Origin: Xestospongia bergquistia
Lineage: Eukaryota; Porifera; Demospongiae; Haplosclerida; Petrosiidae
Assembly (NCBI GenBank): GCA_963965975.1
Contig: OZ014416.1
Span: 6,758,001-6,822,000 of the forward strand
Direction of reading: 5' to 3'
Length of the DNA: 64,000 bases
A model generated the notes under the pieces. The model saw only the letters and a list, made by a program, of their open reading frames with translations, ran no database searches and was not told the DNA's origin. Position 1 is the first letter of the stretch. The number at the start of each line of letters is the position of its first letter. Positions 36,312 to 64,000 of the stretch are shown in pieces. The translations under genes were made by a program, and so were the position numbers.

Positions 36312-37652
36312 GCATAATGACAACTTATAGTGAATTATTGTCATTGTTATTAAGATACTTTTACACAACAGATGTAGTTATTAACTCTTATTTATGCACA
36401 AAATGTTAAAAATAATATGTAACAGACAGTAGTTGTTCATTGATGCATAACAAATAATCTGCTATTAATTTACCAGATAGACTGCTGTTCTTGTTTCATT
36501 AAAGTATGCATTTACATGGTTTCTTTTTAATAGATTTATTTGTGGCTACGCTCTGTTTGATTTTGACTCTGCATTTTTGCTTGCAGCAGAATTAATTAAT
36601 TGGGTCATTTTTGTGGTTTTATGATAATATTCACAAAGTGATTGTCATTTCTAAGTATTCATTTTGACAACCTCCATAATCAATTCATGTAAAATATAGA
36701 TATTTATAATCTCCCATCAGAAATAGCTTTTGTCTTTAAAAGCCAAGACAAATAAAATATAGTGCCACTATAGGCTTTGTGCTATTAAATTTCAAGTTGT
36801 AAATATTAATGTTCCAGATATTGGGATCATGTACTTTAAACAGTGAAGAAAATAACCTGCAGTTCATTAGAATATCATATTCAAATGGCAGGCCAGGACA
36901 ACTGATTAACATGTTCAGAGTTGCATTGGCCAGACAAATTTTCTATGTCCAAGCTGTGTGTAGATACAACTAGTGGAATACATACATACAATTGTTAGGT
37001 TATAGTCAACTATGCATACAGTTACAATGCACTGATGTTTGAAATTAATTACATAATAAACTCATGATTGTTTTCAATGTAAGTCTTTTTTTCTACCACA
37101 ACAACAGATATAGTAAGATTGTGTGATTGGTTTATCTGTTGGATAATAACAATTGCTGTATAACATAATAGTTATCTTCACCAATGGGATGGCAAAAAGT
37201 GTTGTTTTTATATATAAAATGTGTTTGCATTTTCTTCTTTTTTTCACTTCACTTTTTTCACTTCTTCACTTCAAAGTGTGTATGTGATGTAAACACAAAT
37301 TCTTGAAGACCTAACTCTGTGTTCTTTGGAACAATGGCAAAGTAACCTTTTATATATAGCAGATACCATTGAATACCAAAAGACCAAGCAGCTAGATTGT
37401 ACAGTACTAACGGTTACAAGTGAAATACCAGTGAATATCATGTTGTTATCCCTAACACTGTTCAGTGAATACAACTATAACATATATATAGGTACCATTA
37501 GATACATAATAATTATTTGTAAGTTCATTTACTAACAATAACTGTTATTAATAATTTCCTCATACTTCCTTAGACACATACCGGTAGTCAAACACACTAT
37601 TTATAACTTATCTTTCGAGGGGCGTGGGAGTGGATTAACTGCTGAAAAAATC
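36312..37652. other. Spacer between genes A and B, part of a segmental duplication
   Basis: No gene seen. The stretch after the gene A stop (to about 36860) and the segment 37340-37490 recur in order at 45280-45730 and 46050-46150. A hexamer ATTAAA near 36498 could end the gene A transcript. The gene B promoter must lie in the last few hundred bases; GGGGCGTGGGAG near 37620 is the only GC-rich patch. Confidence 0.6.
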
Positions 37653-40600
37653 ATGGTGAATTGTGACTGTTTAAAGAGTTTTTTTAAAGGCTTGTTCCTT
37701 TTCATTCTGTATTTACTTGTATCTGAAATATTAAGTGAGATTGTGTCGTTTGTTGGGGCACTGATTGCCCCAGTTGACCACAAGCTTGCACGTAGTCCTC
37801 TTAACCATCTGCTACGTATACGTCTTAGATTTTCTTTACCTACTGATGATTTGGATTTCTGGTCTGTTATTCTTTTTCAGGTAAATATCGTAGTTACATC
37901 TATCGTCTCTGGCTTAGTTATAGCTGTAGTGAGAAGGCGTTCCAAGACTTTTATTTCAATCATGGCCTCCTGTCTTGTGCCCTGTCCTTTTATCATTTGG
38001 TTGTTAGTGGACAGTTGTGTAAGTGTCTTTAACATTGTAATGGTGTCAGTCATGTTTTTCCTCTACGTGTCTACATCTGTCATACTGGTCTGGATTGTAA
38101 TGAAAAGAATTAATGCCAACAAAACAGGTAAGAATATTATGCTTAGAGTATATATGGTTACTTCATACTCCAACTGAGCACACAATAGGAATCTGTGAAA
38201 GCTGAAGCATGCCAATTGCCAAATGGTCTTGAAAAGGGAGCAAGACTCAGTAGGCAACGTATAATTAGCCACATATGAACTGAATCTTAGAGTATTTCAT
38301 GGAAAAGTGGTTCCAACTGATCATATTTGTCCTAGGGATATAGTTATATTTGGTCAACTTAATATTGCTGTCCTAGGACAGATTGTTGATACGATTAATA
38401 GTCATACCTATGGTCTCATTTTATTAGGACCCAAATGGCAGCATGTGTTTGTGCTATGAAGAAATAGTTTGTGACATGCCTCAAGCTTCTGGTTTCTTCT
38501 GAATCTGTCAGTACTTGAGGATGTCAAGTTGCAATCTTGCTACGAAAATGAGTTTAACTTAACTTAGGGACTGCATGCATGCATGGTACATATCTCTAAC
38601 ACTCAAACTGTATCCCTGGGTGTGTGTGTTGAAGCTATGGAAAACCTAGGTATTAACATATGGTATATATAATAACTAGCAAGTGTTTCTGTAGAGAGGA
38701 TATTATAGGAAAAAGGGAAGTGATCTCTAGCTCATTCAGTTTACATATGATCATGTATATCCACAGCATCTACCAACTTGTATAATTTTATGTCTTTAAA
38801 CATAATTCAAAATAGTGAAATGCTGTTTAACATGAAGTTTGTTAATACAATTCATAATTTACGTAGTCTCACAAAGCCAGACCCTGTTGCTTAGAGAGAA
38901 AGAGTTTGGTAGGGCATCCATATCATATAGAGAATTTGTTTCTCTACCCTCATTGCTTCCATTGGTTTAGACATAATAAATATTGAAATAGGTATATCAC
39001 AGTATGACTATTGTGAGTATTGATAATGCAAATTAAGTAAGTCACTTTATTTTTTAGATGAACAACAATACTTTCATATCTATCGAGAACAATTAAAAAA
39101 CAAAGACTCCTTAAAAGTGAATATTATCCAATGTATGACTATGGGTCCACCTACTGTTGGTAAAACCACACTGAAGAAACATCTACTTGAAGTGAATACT
39201 ACCACAGTTGAGGCAGAACATGACCGACCACCTAGTAGTCCAGTTTGTGAAAAGGCTAAAAGAATTCAAGTCATCATGGAAGACAAGAAAAGTGAGCAGT
39301 TATGTTCTATAGTCACAGTGAATGAATACATATGGAAAATCCTGTCATTGGATGAAGAAATAATTGGTTGTCTTAAGAAGATGGCAAAAAACAATGATAA
39401 ATATATCACTGCAGCTGACGTATTGTTTTGGACTCTTTTTTTACTACAATGAGCAGAAGTCTTTCTTGCTTATTTGCATATTTACAAATCTGTGATGAAA
39501 AATTCAATGACCATCCAATACCAATAACATTTGACCATACCAATTGGGGTCACCGTCTCATATTGTTTCTATGCATTTTCTTTCCTTTTCTTATGTTTTT
39601 AGTGGGATTAATAAGGCTAATACCAAGCTTTACTGCTGATGGTGCTGTTAAAGAGGCTCTTCGAAATAAAGATATCAAGAAAGTTCAACCTCTGCTTGAT
39701 CAAACACTTACTATCTACTTCAGAGATTGTGGAGGACAGCCAGAATTCCATGAGGTATTACCTGCTTTTTCGTCACAGTCTACCTTGTTCTTTTTTGTCT
39801 TCAATCTTAGCGAAGGTCTTGACACTCAATACAAAGTCACTTATAAAACTAGTGATGGTGATATATCTGATCCATACGTGAGTAGTTTTACTGTTAAACA
39901 AGCTCTTCTACAATGTCTAGCTAGTATTAGCTCAATTGGAAATTATTCTAAGCCACAAATGAACAGACTAAAGTCATTGTTTATATGGTTATGGAAGAAG
40001 TTAATTCAATTATGGAAAATGCAAGTAAAAGGCATTATATCTAAAGTAATTATTATAGGAACTCACAAAGATTTACTTGGTGACACTGTAGAGGCTGATG
40101 ATGTGGTTCTTCGAATGAACAGTCAGTTAGAAGATGAACTAAAAGGCACAGACTGGTACTCTAAAGACATGGTTATACCAATAGAAGGTCGTAAACTTCT
40201 CCTTGGAGTGAACACCTTCAGTCCAAATGATATAAGAAAATTAAAAGATCTAGTGAATAAGGTAGCCCTAAATGGAGACTATCAGTTAGAGATACCAGTC
40301 CCTTGGTTAGCATTTGAAATATGTATACGTAAGTTAGGGAAAAAGGTAATGTCTCTTAAAGAATGTCAACGTCTTGCTAATGAGTGTGAAATGTGGACTG
40401 AAAAAGAAATTAATGCTGCTCTTTGGTTTCTACACAATAAAGTTGGGACAATAAGGTATTTTAAAAATGTAGCTAAACTGCAGAATGTAGTCATTACTGA
40501 CCCTCAGCTACTCTTTGATATTGTCACTGACTTAATTGTGAACACATTTTCTTTTGGAAAACATATTCAGAAAAGAAGTGAACACGACAGGTTTCGTTCT

Positions 40601-42371
40601 TCAGGTCGTTTTACAAAGCATCATTTAGAGCAGTGTGAAGCTGTTAAGGAGAAGTTATTAACAGTAGAACAAGTAATAGCTGTTCTAGAACATCTTGTTA
40701 TCATTGCTCCTGTTGAGTCTAATGAACAAGAGTATTTTCTCCCTTGTATTCTAGTACATGCTTCTCTTCCATCTACTCCATTGTCACATAATGATAGTGA
40801 CATTCCTCCTCTTCTCATTACTTTCAAATGTCACTACACTCCAAGAGGTATCTTTAGCTCACTCATTGCTAGAATCCTTCTTGATGCTAAAGACAAATGG
40901 GAACTCTCTTCAGAAGAAATTAAACGAAATCAGGTTATATTTTGTCTCGTCAAGTCTGGGCATATCATCACAATCACCAACTTCTTTAAATTCCTTGAAA
41001 TTTCAGTTAAACCTCCTCAATACTTAAGAAAAAAGGAAAATGACTATGTCTCTATCCAACATTATATCTCTCAATGTTTAGCTTATGTTAGGGATCAGCT
41101 AAACTACACAGTCACTGCAGACCATTTGTTTGGATTTTATTGTAATGGTTTACACGACAAATCCATAGATCCTCATCCTGCTGAATGTAACCTCAAGGTT
41201 AAACCCACATATAAGAGATGTTGCTTTAAAGGCAGTCTTACTGCAAGCCTTTCACCAAAAGAAAAGATGTGGTTTTATGAAGAATGTAAGTAATAGAGTA
41301 CAATAAGTTGACAAAGGCACATTCAATATCCAATCAATAATATTGTTTAAAGTAAAATTGTCTAAGGTGGCTATCAATGGATTGTTGACATATTTTATTT
41401 ATATTTATAATTATATAGGTGATGAATGTACATCTTCTGAGCAAGTAAGTCTATCCTATCCTCAAGAGCCTAATTGTCTAGGTAAAAAGCACTGTATGAA
41501 TAAATAGGGTACTAGTTTATATATACTTTATTTTCAGATATAACACATCTTGATATTGTCTGTGACTATTTGAATGAACAAAAATTCCCTAAATCATCCT
41601 GGCAATCTCTTGGTTTTCAGTTAGGTTTGTATCAACCCACACTAAATGATATTGACACAAAGAACAGAGGAAATCCAGCAAAATGTCTTCAAGATTGTCT
41701 TGCTGCGTGGCTAAAGGGAGAAGACAAAGTGACAGAAAAAGGAGGGAGCACATGGTCTACATTAGTCACAGCATTAAACAAGAGTAAATGAGCATTGAGT
41801 AAAGTTTGCAATTTTGATAACACCAACAGCTTTTTTACATAATACATAATTTTTATTACCTTAGAAATTAGTAATTTTTGTTGTAATGGCTACTATAAAT
41901 GTGAAATTAATGATCATTTTAGACTAATGCAAAATTTGACTGTGTTGACACATTTTGTTTTAAATATAAAAGTGATCTAATACTGTAGGACACATAATGT
42001 AATGTTATAATTATTGATACAATGACCAAGTTTATATATTGCTTGTAAGTTATGATCAGTTATGTTAATAATTTTAAAAGTTGTTTCCTCCTGTTACTGA
42101 TTAGTGGCACAACTAGCAAGTGTGTAGTTTACTGCATATATTACAATAAGCTATCAAAGCTATACCATATAACTATTTCTATTAATATACATAAAGACAT
42201 GCCACTTTTTTAATTCTTGTTTTCTAGTGTCAATTTCTCAACAAAGTGAAATCTCACAGAAAGGTATAATGACATGAGTAGTCAATTCCATAGTATATTT
42301 ATTGCATTAGTAAAGAAAACTGTATGTGATATTTTCTTCTTTGCATTAAATAATTTGCTATGCACATGCAA

Positions 42372-42454
<83 letters not shown>

Positions 42455-44319
42455 CACTGTAAAATTGATTGGTTAATTTAACTAATACATGTTTATAATA
42501 TTACCAAAATATACTCTCAGTACCTACTCTTTGCATTCTTTTCTTGTAGACTCAACATACATATACCAACAAGCTAAGAGTTTGGATATCTCTTCACCAA
42601 TTGCAGGTATGTCATCAATAAAGTTGACTTCTTTAATGAGTAAAATTATTCCTTATTAACACTCAACTGTTTATTTATCTTATATAGCGAGGACAGTGTC
42701 CACTTGGTGGTATTCTACTTTACCAATTCTCCTTATCATATTGTTCATTGGATTTGTCTGTTTTTCTTCTACTAGCAATCAAAATGTGTTGCTTGGTAAG
42801 TTGTGTAGTCCATGATATCATACATTAACCTATTTCTTAGCTTCTTTACCAGGAGTTGAAGTTCTTGCATCTACTAGACTTCTAGTTGTAGGAGGTCGAC
42901 CAAGTCAATTAGAATGGGAGGAATATGGTCTTACTTTAGACATACCTGATAATGCCCTTCCTCCTGGATTCTTAAGTGAAATTAGAGTACGAGTCAGTGT
43001 ATCTGGTCCTTATGTCTATCCTAATTCTGAATCCTGGAAACTAGTCAGTGCTGTGTACTGGATATCGAGTAGTAAAGACTTTATCAATCCTGTAAAATTA
43101 GGAATATGGCATAATATTAGAGGATTAAAGAATAGTTCTGACTTACAAGTTGTCACTGCCAAAGATACCACTCAGAATGGAACTTACATATTTGAGAATG
43201 TACCCGAAAAGTTTATTTTAAAAGATTCCTTTGTCTACTTGAACATTAGCCATTTCTCACAATATGCTGTAACATCATCAAAATTAAATCAAACAAGCTT
43301 TGATGGTAGCTTACTTTTTCGGAAATCTCCTAAAGGCAAATTTATTTGGGAATATAGTTTAATAGTGTACATGCACCAACCAGATGGAATTGTTGGAAGG
43401 GTATGAGTCATCTTTTTTTAATACAATGGAATGTTTTTCTGTATTAATAGCTACTAGATAAAGCACTATATACTGGTTGGACACGAGATTTGCTGGATTT
43501 TGTTATAGAAATTGAAAAAGATAAAGATTTCATTACTTTAAATACAAGTTTGGCTAGTACATATTTGAATGGATGGAAAATTAAAGAGAGAAATCCACCA
43601 CTTAAAGTAAGATTATAAATGAATTCAATAATATGATGTTTTATACATATATAGTATCACAGGAAGCAAATAGAAAGTTTTGAGTCTATTCGTAGTAATA
43701 TGCAATTCTTGTTAATTTGGACTGGACAAGGACCTCCTACAACACAATTTATTGATCTCCTATTACATGGAGCTGAACAACCAACTGTTATTTCATTTGT
43801 AACAAATTCAGGTCAATAATGATTTTGTATCTTTCTTAGATATGAATGCATTGATGTGTTTCTTTATTTTTAGATGATGATAGATATGGTAATAAAGTAA
43901 TTGGAGCAAGTGGAGGTATATGAATAAGTGAACAGTCATATATTTTTTTTTTCTAATTCAAAGAAATTTATATATTTTTTTCTACTTAATGTTTAGGAAT
44001 TATTCCACCATCTGAAGACTTGTTATTTCATACTCGTAACATTTATCAAGTTCTACTTTTTTGTCATCATCTTGGTATAGAGGATGTCGACTGTGAGAAG
44101 ATTGAATGTGAAAAACCTAATAGTGTTGAAGAACAAAAAATAATTGTATTAAAGACCTGGCAAGAAAGAGGAGAGCGAACATGGAGAGACTTCATAAGAG
44201 CATTAGCTATGATGAAACGATGTGTTTTAGCAAAAGAGTTAGCAAGAGAACACAATGTTTACTTTTATAATTCTGATAATGCTCTTGAAATGTGTGGAAT
44301 GACTCTTAATGATTATTGA
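37653..44319 (+). CDS. Gene B: membrane Roc-like GTPase, death domain, TM, ZU5, UPA-like, second death domain
   Basis: Exons 37653-38127, 39058-41285, 41419-41481, 41538-41783, 42228-42263, 42550-42606, 42688-42795, 42853-43400, 43451-43606, 43655-43811, 43874-43915 and 43997-44319; about 1479 residues if the frame is continuous. The N-terminal two thirds parallel gene A: four hydrophobic helices, P-loop GPPTVGKTT (188-196), membrane hairpin, DCGGQ, GTHKD, COR-like region. Exon 41538-41783 is death domain 1 (SSWQSLGFQLG, CLAAWLKG). Exon 42688 adds a membrane helix (LPILLIILFIGFVCF). Exon 42853 is ZU5-like (GLTLDIPDNALPPG), the next exons are UPA-like, and the last is a second death domain (TWRDFIRALAMM). 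The tail order matches UNC5/PIDD-type tails. One base is missing from the frame at the T run 39436-39442: real mutation or sequence error. If the exon at 41538 is not spliced, translation stops at 41789-41791 after death domain 1. Two adjacent genes remain an alternative. Confidence 0.75.
38128..39057 (+). other. Gene B intron 1
   Basis: Separates the membrane exon from the GTPase exon, at the same place and phase as in gene A but longer (930 bp against 245 bp). No coding frame or recognisable element. Confidence 0.6.
42373..42454. repeat. (TA)n microsatellite
   Basis: Long interrupted TA run in the gene B intron between exons 42228-42263 and 42550-42606. Confidence 0.95.
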
Positions 44320-44365
44320 ATATTAGTTGACTTCTTTAGTTAGTTTGATGCATTCTATACTACTT

Positions 44366-44371
44366 AATAAA
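44366..44371 (+). promoter_or_regulatory. Polyadenylation signal AATAAA of gene B
   Basis: Canonical hexamer 47 bp after the stop codon at 44319, supporting 44319 as the true end of the gene. Confidence 0.6.
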
Positions 44372-45118
44372 GTTTCATTAACAATTATAAATTATGTTAT
44401 GAACAAAGTACATTCTAAAATTAAAATTATTATCACATAATATTAAGGGTTTAGGAATACATTATGGAAGAATTCTTAGTATATATATATGATGGAAGTT
44501 TCAGTTAACAATACTTGCTGTTAGTGGCAAATCTAATAATTATAAATCTATTCAAGTTAAAGTTGTAAGTCAAGCTCAGATGCACACAGGAAGTGGCAAA
44601 CATTGATTTATATCATGTGAAATTTAGATTAATTAGCATGTATATACCTAAGAAAAGGTACATCTGCTGGTTTTGCGTGTCATCACCTTAGAGGGCATTG
44701 TTGGTTGAATAATTTATATTACTTGTAATTAGATACATTAAGATAATAGAGTAGGATATTGTTTACAAAACTACAATTAACAAAGGCAAATAATTTAAAA
44801 TTAATTATTCTGAATTACAAAATCATGATTACTGTCATTATAATGGGAATCAATACGTCTCTACCATTGTTAGTGAACCAGCCTGCTCACAGTAGAACAA
44901 CATGGCAACCTCTTCTTTTAATTTACCTAAAATATTTGACATGTATCTTACTTCATTTTATTGAGACAAAAAATAATACTGATTATTGTTTACTATAATT
45001 ATTATATATAACAGTAAGTCATGACTTGTTCTATTATAGTAAAGGTAACCAAGAATGAACAAGAATGATAAAGCTGTTAAATGAGTTGTATGTTCTTTTT
45101 TCATCAAAAATACATTTA

Positions 45119-45290
45119 AGATGTTGTAATTAAGGATATCAAGGTAGGTAATCGTTGTCAATCTCAAGCAGCCTGTAAGGACATGTTAGTCAAATGGCTA
45201 CAGGGAGGAAATGTAAGATCTGATTTAATTAACGCTCTCAGAATGAAAGTTCTATATAAAATTGAATATACATCTGACCAAGCATAATGA
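45119..45290 (+). pseudogene. Half death domain, duplicate of the gene A 3' end
   Basis: Aligns with 36132-36311 of gene A from DVVIKDIK to the C-terminus. Two deletions (3 and 12 bp) keep the frame and the original stop is changed, so the frame runs six bases further, to a TAA formed from the next three bases. The first helices of the domain and a splice acceptor are missing. Downstream flank is also duplicated. It is a relic of a third member of the A/B array; transcription is unknown. Confidence 0.8.
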
Positions 45291-46150
45291 CAATTTTGAG
45301 TGACTTGTTCTCATTATTATTAGGATACTTTTATATAATAGATGTGGTTATTAACTCTCATTCATTTACAAAATATTATGAATTATTTGTAATGGCAATT
45401 CCATAGATGTTCACTGATGCACAACAAATCAGCTATTAATTGACTGAACAAACCACTATTTTAGTTTATTAAAGTATGTATTTACACAGTTACTCTTTGA
45501 TGGACTATTTGTAGCTATACTCTGTTTATGCATGTAGAATTAATTAATTTGTCATTCTTATGATGATATTTACAAAGTGATTGAAATTTCTAAATATACT
45601 TTTTGACAATTCTCCATATAAATGCATGTGTATAATATCCCACAAGAAATCTGTACCATTACATTTCAAGTTGTGAATATTAAAGTTCCATATATTGAGC
45701 AGCTGTACTTTAAACAGTGAAGAAAGGACATGTTACTCAAGTAACAAAAAGTATCACTGGATATCATTATATAAGACCAGTCAGTTAGTATGTACAGTAC
45801 GTACCAGTGGCTACAAGTAAATATGATTGAATATCAGTAGGACTGAGCAGTTAGCCTTATCAATGCCAGTGGCTACCAATGAATATCAGTTGGTTCTATG
45901 TAGTAGTACCATTGGATACTTGTAAAATAAGCTTTTAGCATGTGTAGCAACTGTGCATGGTTACCAGTAGATACCATTGAATACCAGTAGGACCAGTTAA
46001 CATGTTCAGTAACAGTGACTACCAATAGATATTATTGTATACAAGCAGTTATCATGTATAGTACTAGTGGTTACCAGTGAATACCAGTGAGTGGCTGCCA
46101 TGTGGTTATCCCTAACATTGTCCAGTTAATACAGCTGTTGCATATTTCCC
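45291..46150 (+). repeat. Duplicated 3' flank of gene A, with imperfect TACCAGT minisatellite
   Basis: 45291-45730 aligns with 36312-36860, and 46050-46150 with 37340-37490 (shared TGGTTATCCCTAACA). Between them, 45746-46110 is an expanded, imperfect tandem array built on TACCAGTGAATACCA-like units, of which only a short version is present at 37350-37440. A weaker third copy of the flank appears at about 46380-46570. Confidence 0.75.
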
Positions 46151-47752
46151 AAATATCTGCTTTGTGTAACTTAATAATGATGATAATAATAATAATAATA
46201 ATAATAATAATTTGTAATGGACCAGCCATAGCAGATACATAATGTTTCCCGAAATAATAATAATAAAATAACAACAATGATAATAATAATGATAATCATT
46301 ATATTTCAGTTAGTTATTAACATACGATCTTTGCTGACTTGAAGGTCTATTGAAAACTCATTAATAATAATAATAATAATAATAATAGTGCTTGCTACAG
46401 GGTTAATTAATTGGCCATTATTTGCAGTTCTTATAATAGTGATTAGCATTTTTAAGTATCCTTTTTGACAATACTTCACATAAATTTATGTGTATAGTAT
46501 CCCATATAGTCAAATAACATAGTATAGTGCCACTTAATACCATTATATTTCAACCTATGAATAAGGTTCCAAAATGAGAGATATTGGGAATTGAAGATTG
46601 ATTACATTAATTATTATTAATCTCACCTTTAAAATTGCTATAATTATTAATACAGTACAGAAGTTCCTGGACTGTCTAAAAGTTCATTAGGGTATATGAG
46701 AAGGCCAATAGGCCTCACAAAAATTTCTGTACTAATCTTCAACACTTAAGGTGTTTGTTGTCGAACTCACTGGTTTGCTTTTTAATGATCAGAGCAGCTA
46801 AAGCTCAGTGGGACTACTTAATAAGATGACCATATAAATATATTCATTCATTGTTGTCATAGTTACATCCACTCCTAAATACTCCACTCTATTCTGAAAT
46901 CATACATCTAGCATTAGATATTCATCATCAGTATCATAATTTCAATGTTCAGAATGGATTTATTTGATAACACAAACTACTATAAATATATATATATATA
47001 CCAGTATATATATTATATATACTGATATATCTTGTCTTTTGTTTTTAAATATCTTTTAAAGTAATAGAAAGAACACAATAATCTACTTCTGTACAGGCAA
47101 ACACTATTAATAAAACTAAAACTATATATACAACAATAATAGCTGTCTGTATTAGCTGATCTCTCGACTGTTATAATACATAATTATATATATTGGTTTT
47201 CTTTATAATCTTTAATTATTGATTATCCAGTTAAAAATAGTCAGTTATGCATTTTCTTAATACAAACGATATTAGACTTATGTAATAACTTTCTAATTAA
47301 TTATGATAAACTATATATTATTAAAAGAATAAAAATTAAAAGAATCATAATATTAAATAACAAATCAATGTAATTACATCCTTTGAATATTTGTTGCTCT
47401 CAAATTGGCCAATTATCAGAGAGATCAGTGACAATTTTCTTATTTAGCATAAATATTAGTCAAAATCATTTATTAATAATTAGTAAGGACTTTGTAGTCC
47501 TCCCAAAAATTTTCTGTTACCAAACATCATAGAATTTGCATAAACATTTAATTTTTATATAACAGTTGATTATATAGTACTTGTGGGTTTTCATTGTTAA
47601 CAATATTCATAATGAAAGAAAGTCTTAATAAAATGAAACAATATATATTATGGAGCTTGTTATCAAGTCATTTTAAGAGGTGTTTTCAATTTTTAAGCTT
47701 GCATACATGATATTCAGCTGACTGCATCTTTAAATCATCACTTAGTGGTTAA
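46151..47752. other. Intergenic stretch before the PECR pair
   Basis: AT-rich with (AAT)n runs near 46170-46210 and 46360-46387 and short TA runs near 46985-47020. It is between the A/B array and the 3' end of the convergent PECR copy 2. No gene recognised. Confidence 0.55.
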
Positions 47753-50625
<2,873 letters not shown>

Positions 50626-50802
50626 CACTCTCTACCACTCCCCTATTTCCGGTAATAAAATTTTGTGGAAGCATTTAAAATTTTCCCTGGCTCACAATTG
50701 TAATTATACTCGACATTGTACAACTTATTTTGAATGAGACGTGTCATTTTTTAATATTAAAGTACGTAAAATTTTCATTCAACAAAGAAAAAATTAGCAT
50801 AT

Positions 50803-53214
<2,412 letters not shown>

Positions 53215-53540
53215 CTTATAGTTCAGTCAGTCCAAAGTGTAAAGTACAGGTAATTAACACGTACCCACCTACGTTACACCTCTTATGAATTATTGTCAAT
53301 TTTTGTTTACTTTTGTCAAAAAAACTAATTACAACTGGACTGACGAGTATTTGATCTCCTCTTTTGATAAACCACTCCTTAGAGCTAACGAACATCGATT
53401 ACTTTGATAAGCTTCAAAAGCTAGAGTTGTAATAACAAGGCGCGTAGTTTTACAGACTTTCATTGTGTGCTCGATATCTCGCTCTCTTATTGTGGTTTGT
53501 TTAGTTCTTGTTGAGTGATCGTATGTTACATCTTCATACG
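53215..53540. promoter_or_regulatory. Divergent promoter region of PECR copy 1 and the KH gene
   Basis: 326 bp between two start codons facing away from each other. GC-richer than its surroundings around 53440-53550. No unambiguous motif seen beyond this. Confidence 0.55.
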
Positions 53541-63902
<10,362 letters not shown>

Positions 63903-64000
63903 CTCAGTAAAAAAACTTAACTATTATCATTTCAATCCTGGACTCTTTCGCAGTTTGATTTCTTCATTAATTCTTTTATATCTTATTAATATTATATATA
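63903..64000 (+). other. 3' flank of the KH gene
   Basis: Start of the 3' UTR after the stop at 63902. No canonical AATAAA is visible before the window ends. Confidence 0.5.

Overview
The window reads as nuclear DNA of an early-branching animal, most plausibly a demosponge such as Amphimedon (inference). It is AT-rich and intron-rich with GT-AG splicing. It carries animal genes (PPCS, NDUFA4, PECR, a PCBP-type KH protein, a ULK4-like pseudokinase) next to large death-domain GTPase genes of the kind expanded in sponges. Gene models below were built by hand from exon reading frames, splice sites and intron phases; each model closes in frame, with one exception noted for the second GTPase gene.

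Layout. Positions 684-23005 (+) hold the 3' part of an ankyrin-Roc-COR-Death-(CARD-like) gene. Two pairs of ankyrin exons sit in a 3.02-kb tandem duplication, and the introns carry a Ty3/gypsy relic, a hAT element with 8-bp target duplications, a related hAT MITE and a dead Tc1/mariner copy. After an intergenic stretch with a 380-bp tandem repeat comes PPCS (25083-29027, -), whose first intron holds an intronless ULK4-like pseudokinase gene on the same strand. PPCS and NDUFA4 (29141-32437, +) are divergent across 113 bp that contains a perfect CLEAR-type E-box palindrome.

Positions 32719-36311 and 37653-44319 (+) are tandem paralogues, here called A and B. Each has a four-pass membrane N-terminus, then a Roc-like GTPase interrupted between G1 and G3 by a two-helix membrane hairpin, then a COR-like region and a death domain. 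B splices on into a further membrane helix, a ZU5 domain, a UPA-like region and a second death domain. A duplicated half death domain with its 3' flank lies at 45119-46150. Positions 47753-53214 (-) hold two tandem PECR genes, only one of which ends in the peroxisomal signal SKL. A divergent three-KH PCBP-type gene (53541-63902, +) fills the rest.

The most noteworthy biology is the death-fold GTPase set, which has features expected of signalling or innate-immune receptors: ankyrin exons diverging only by amino-acid replacements, membrane-embedded GTPases, and a possible splice choice in B between a one-death-domain and a two-death-domain product. None of these functions is demonstrated by sequence alone.
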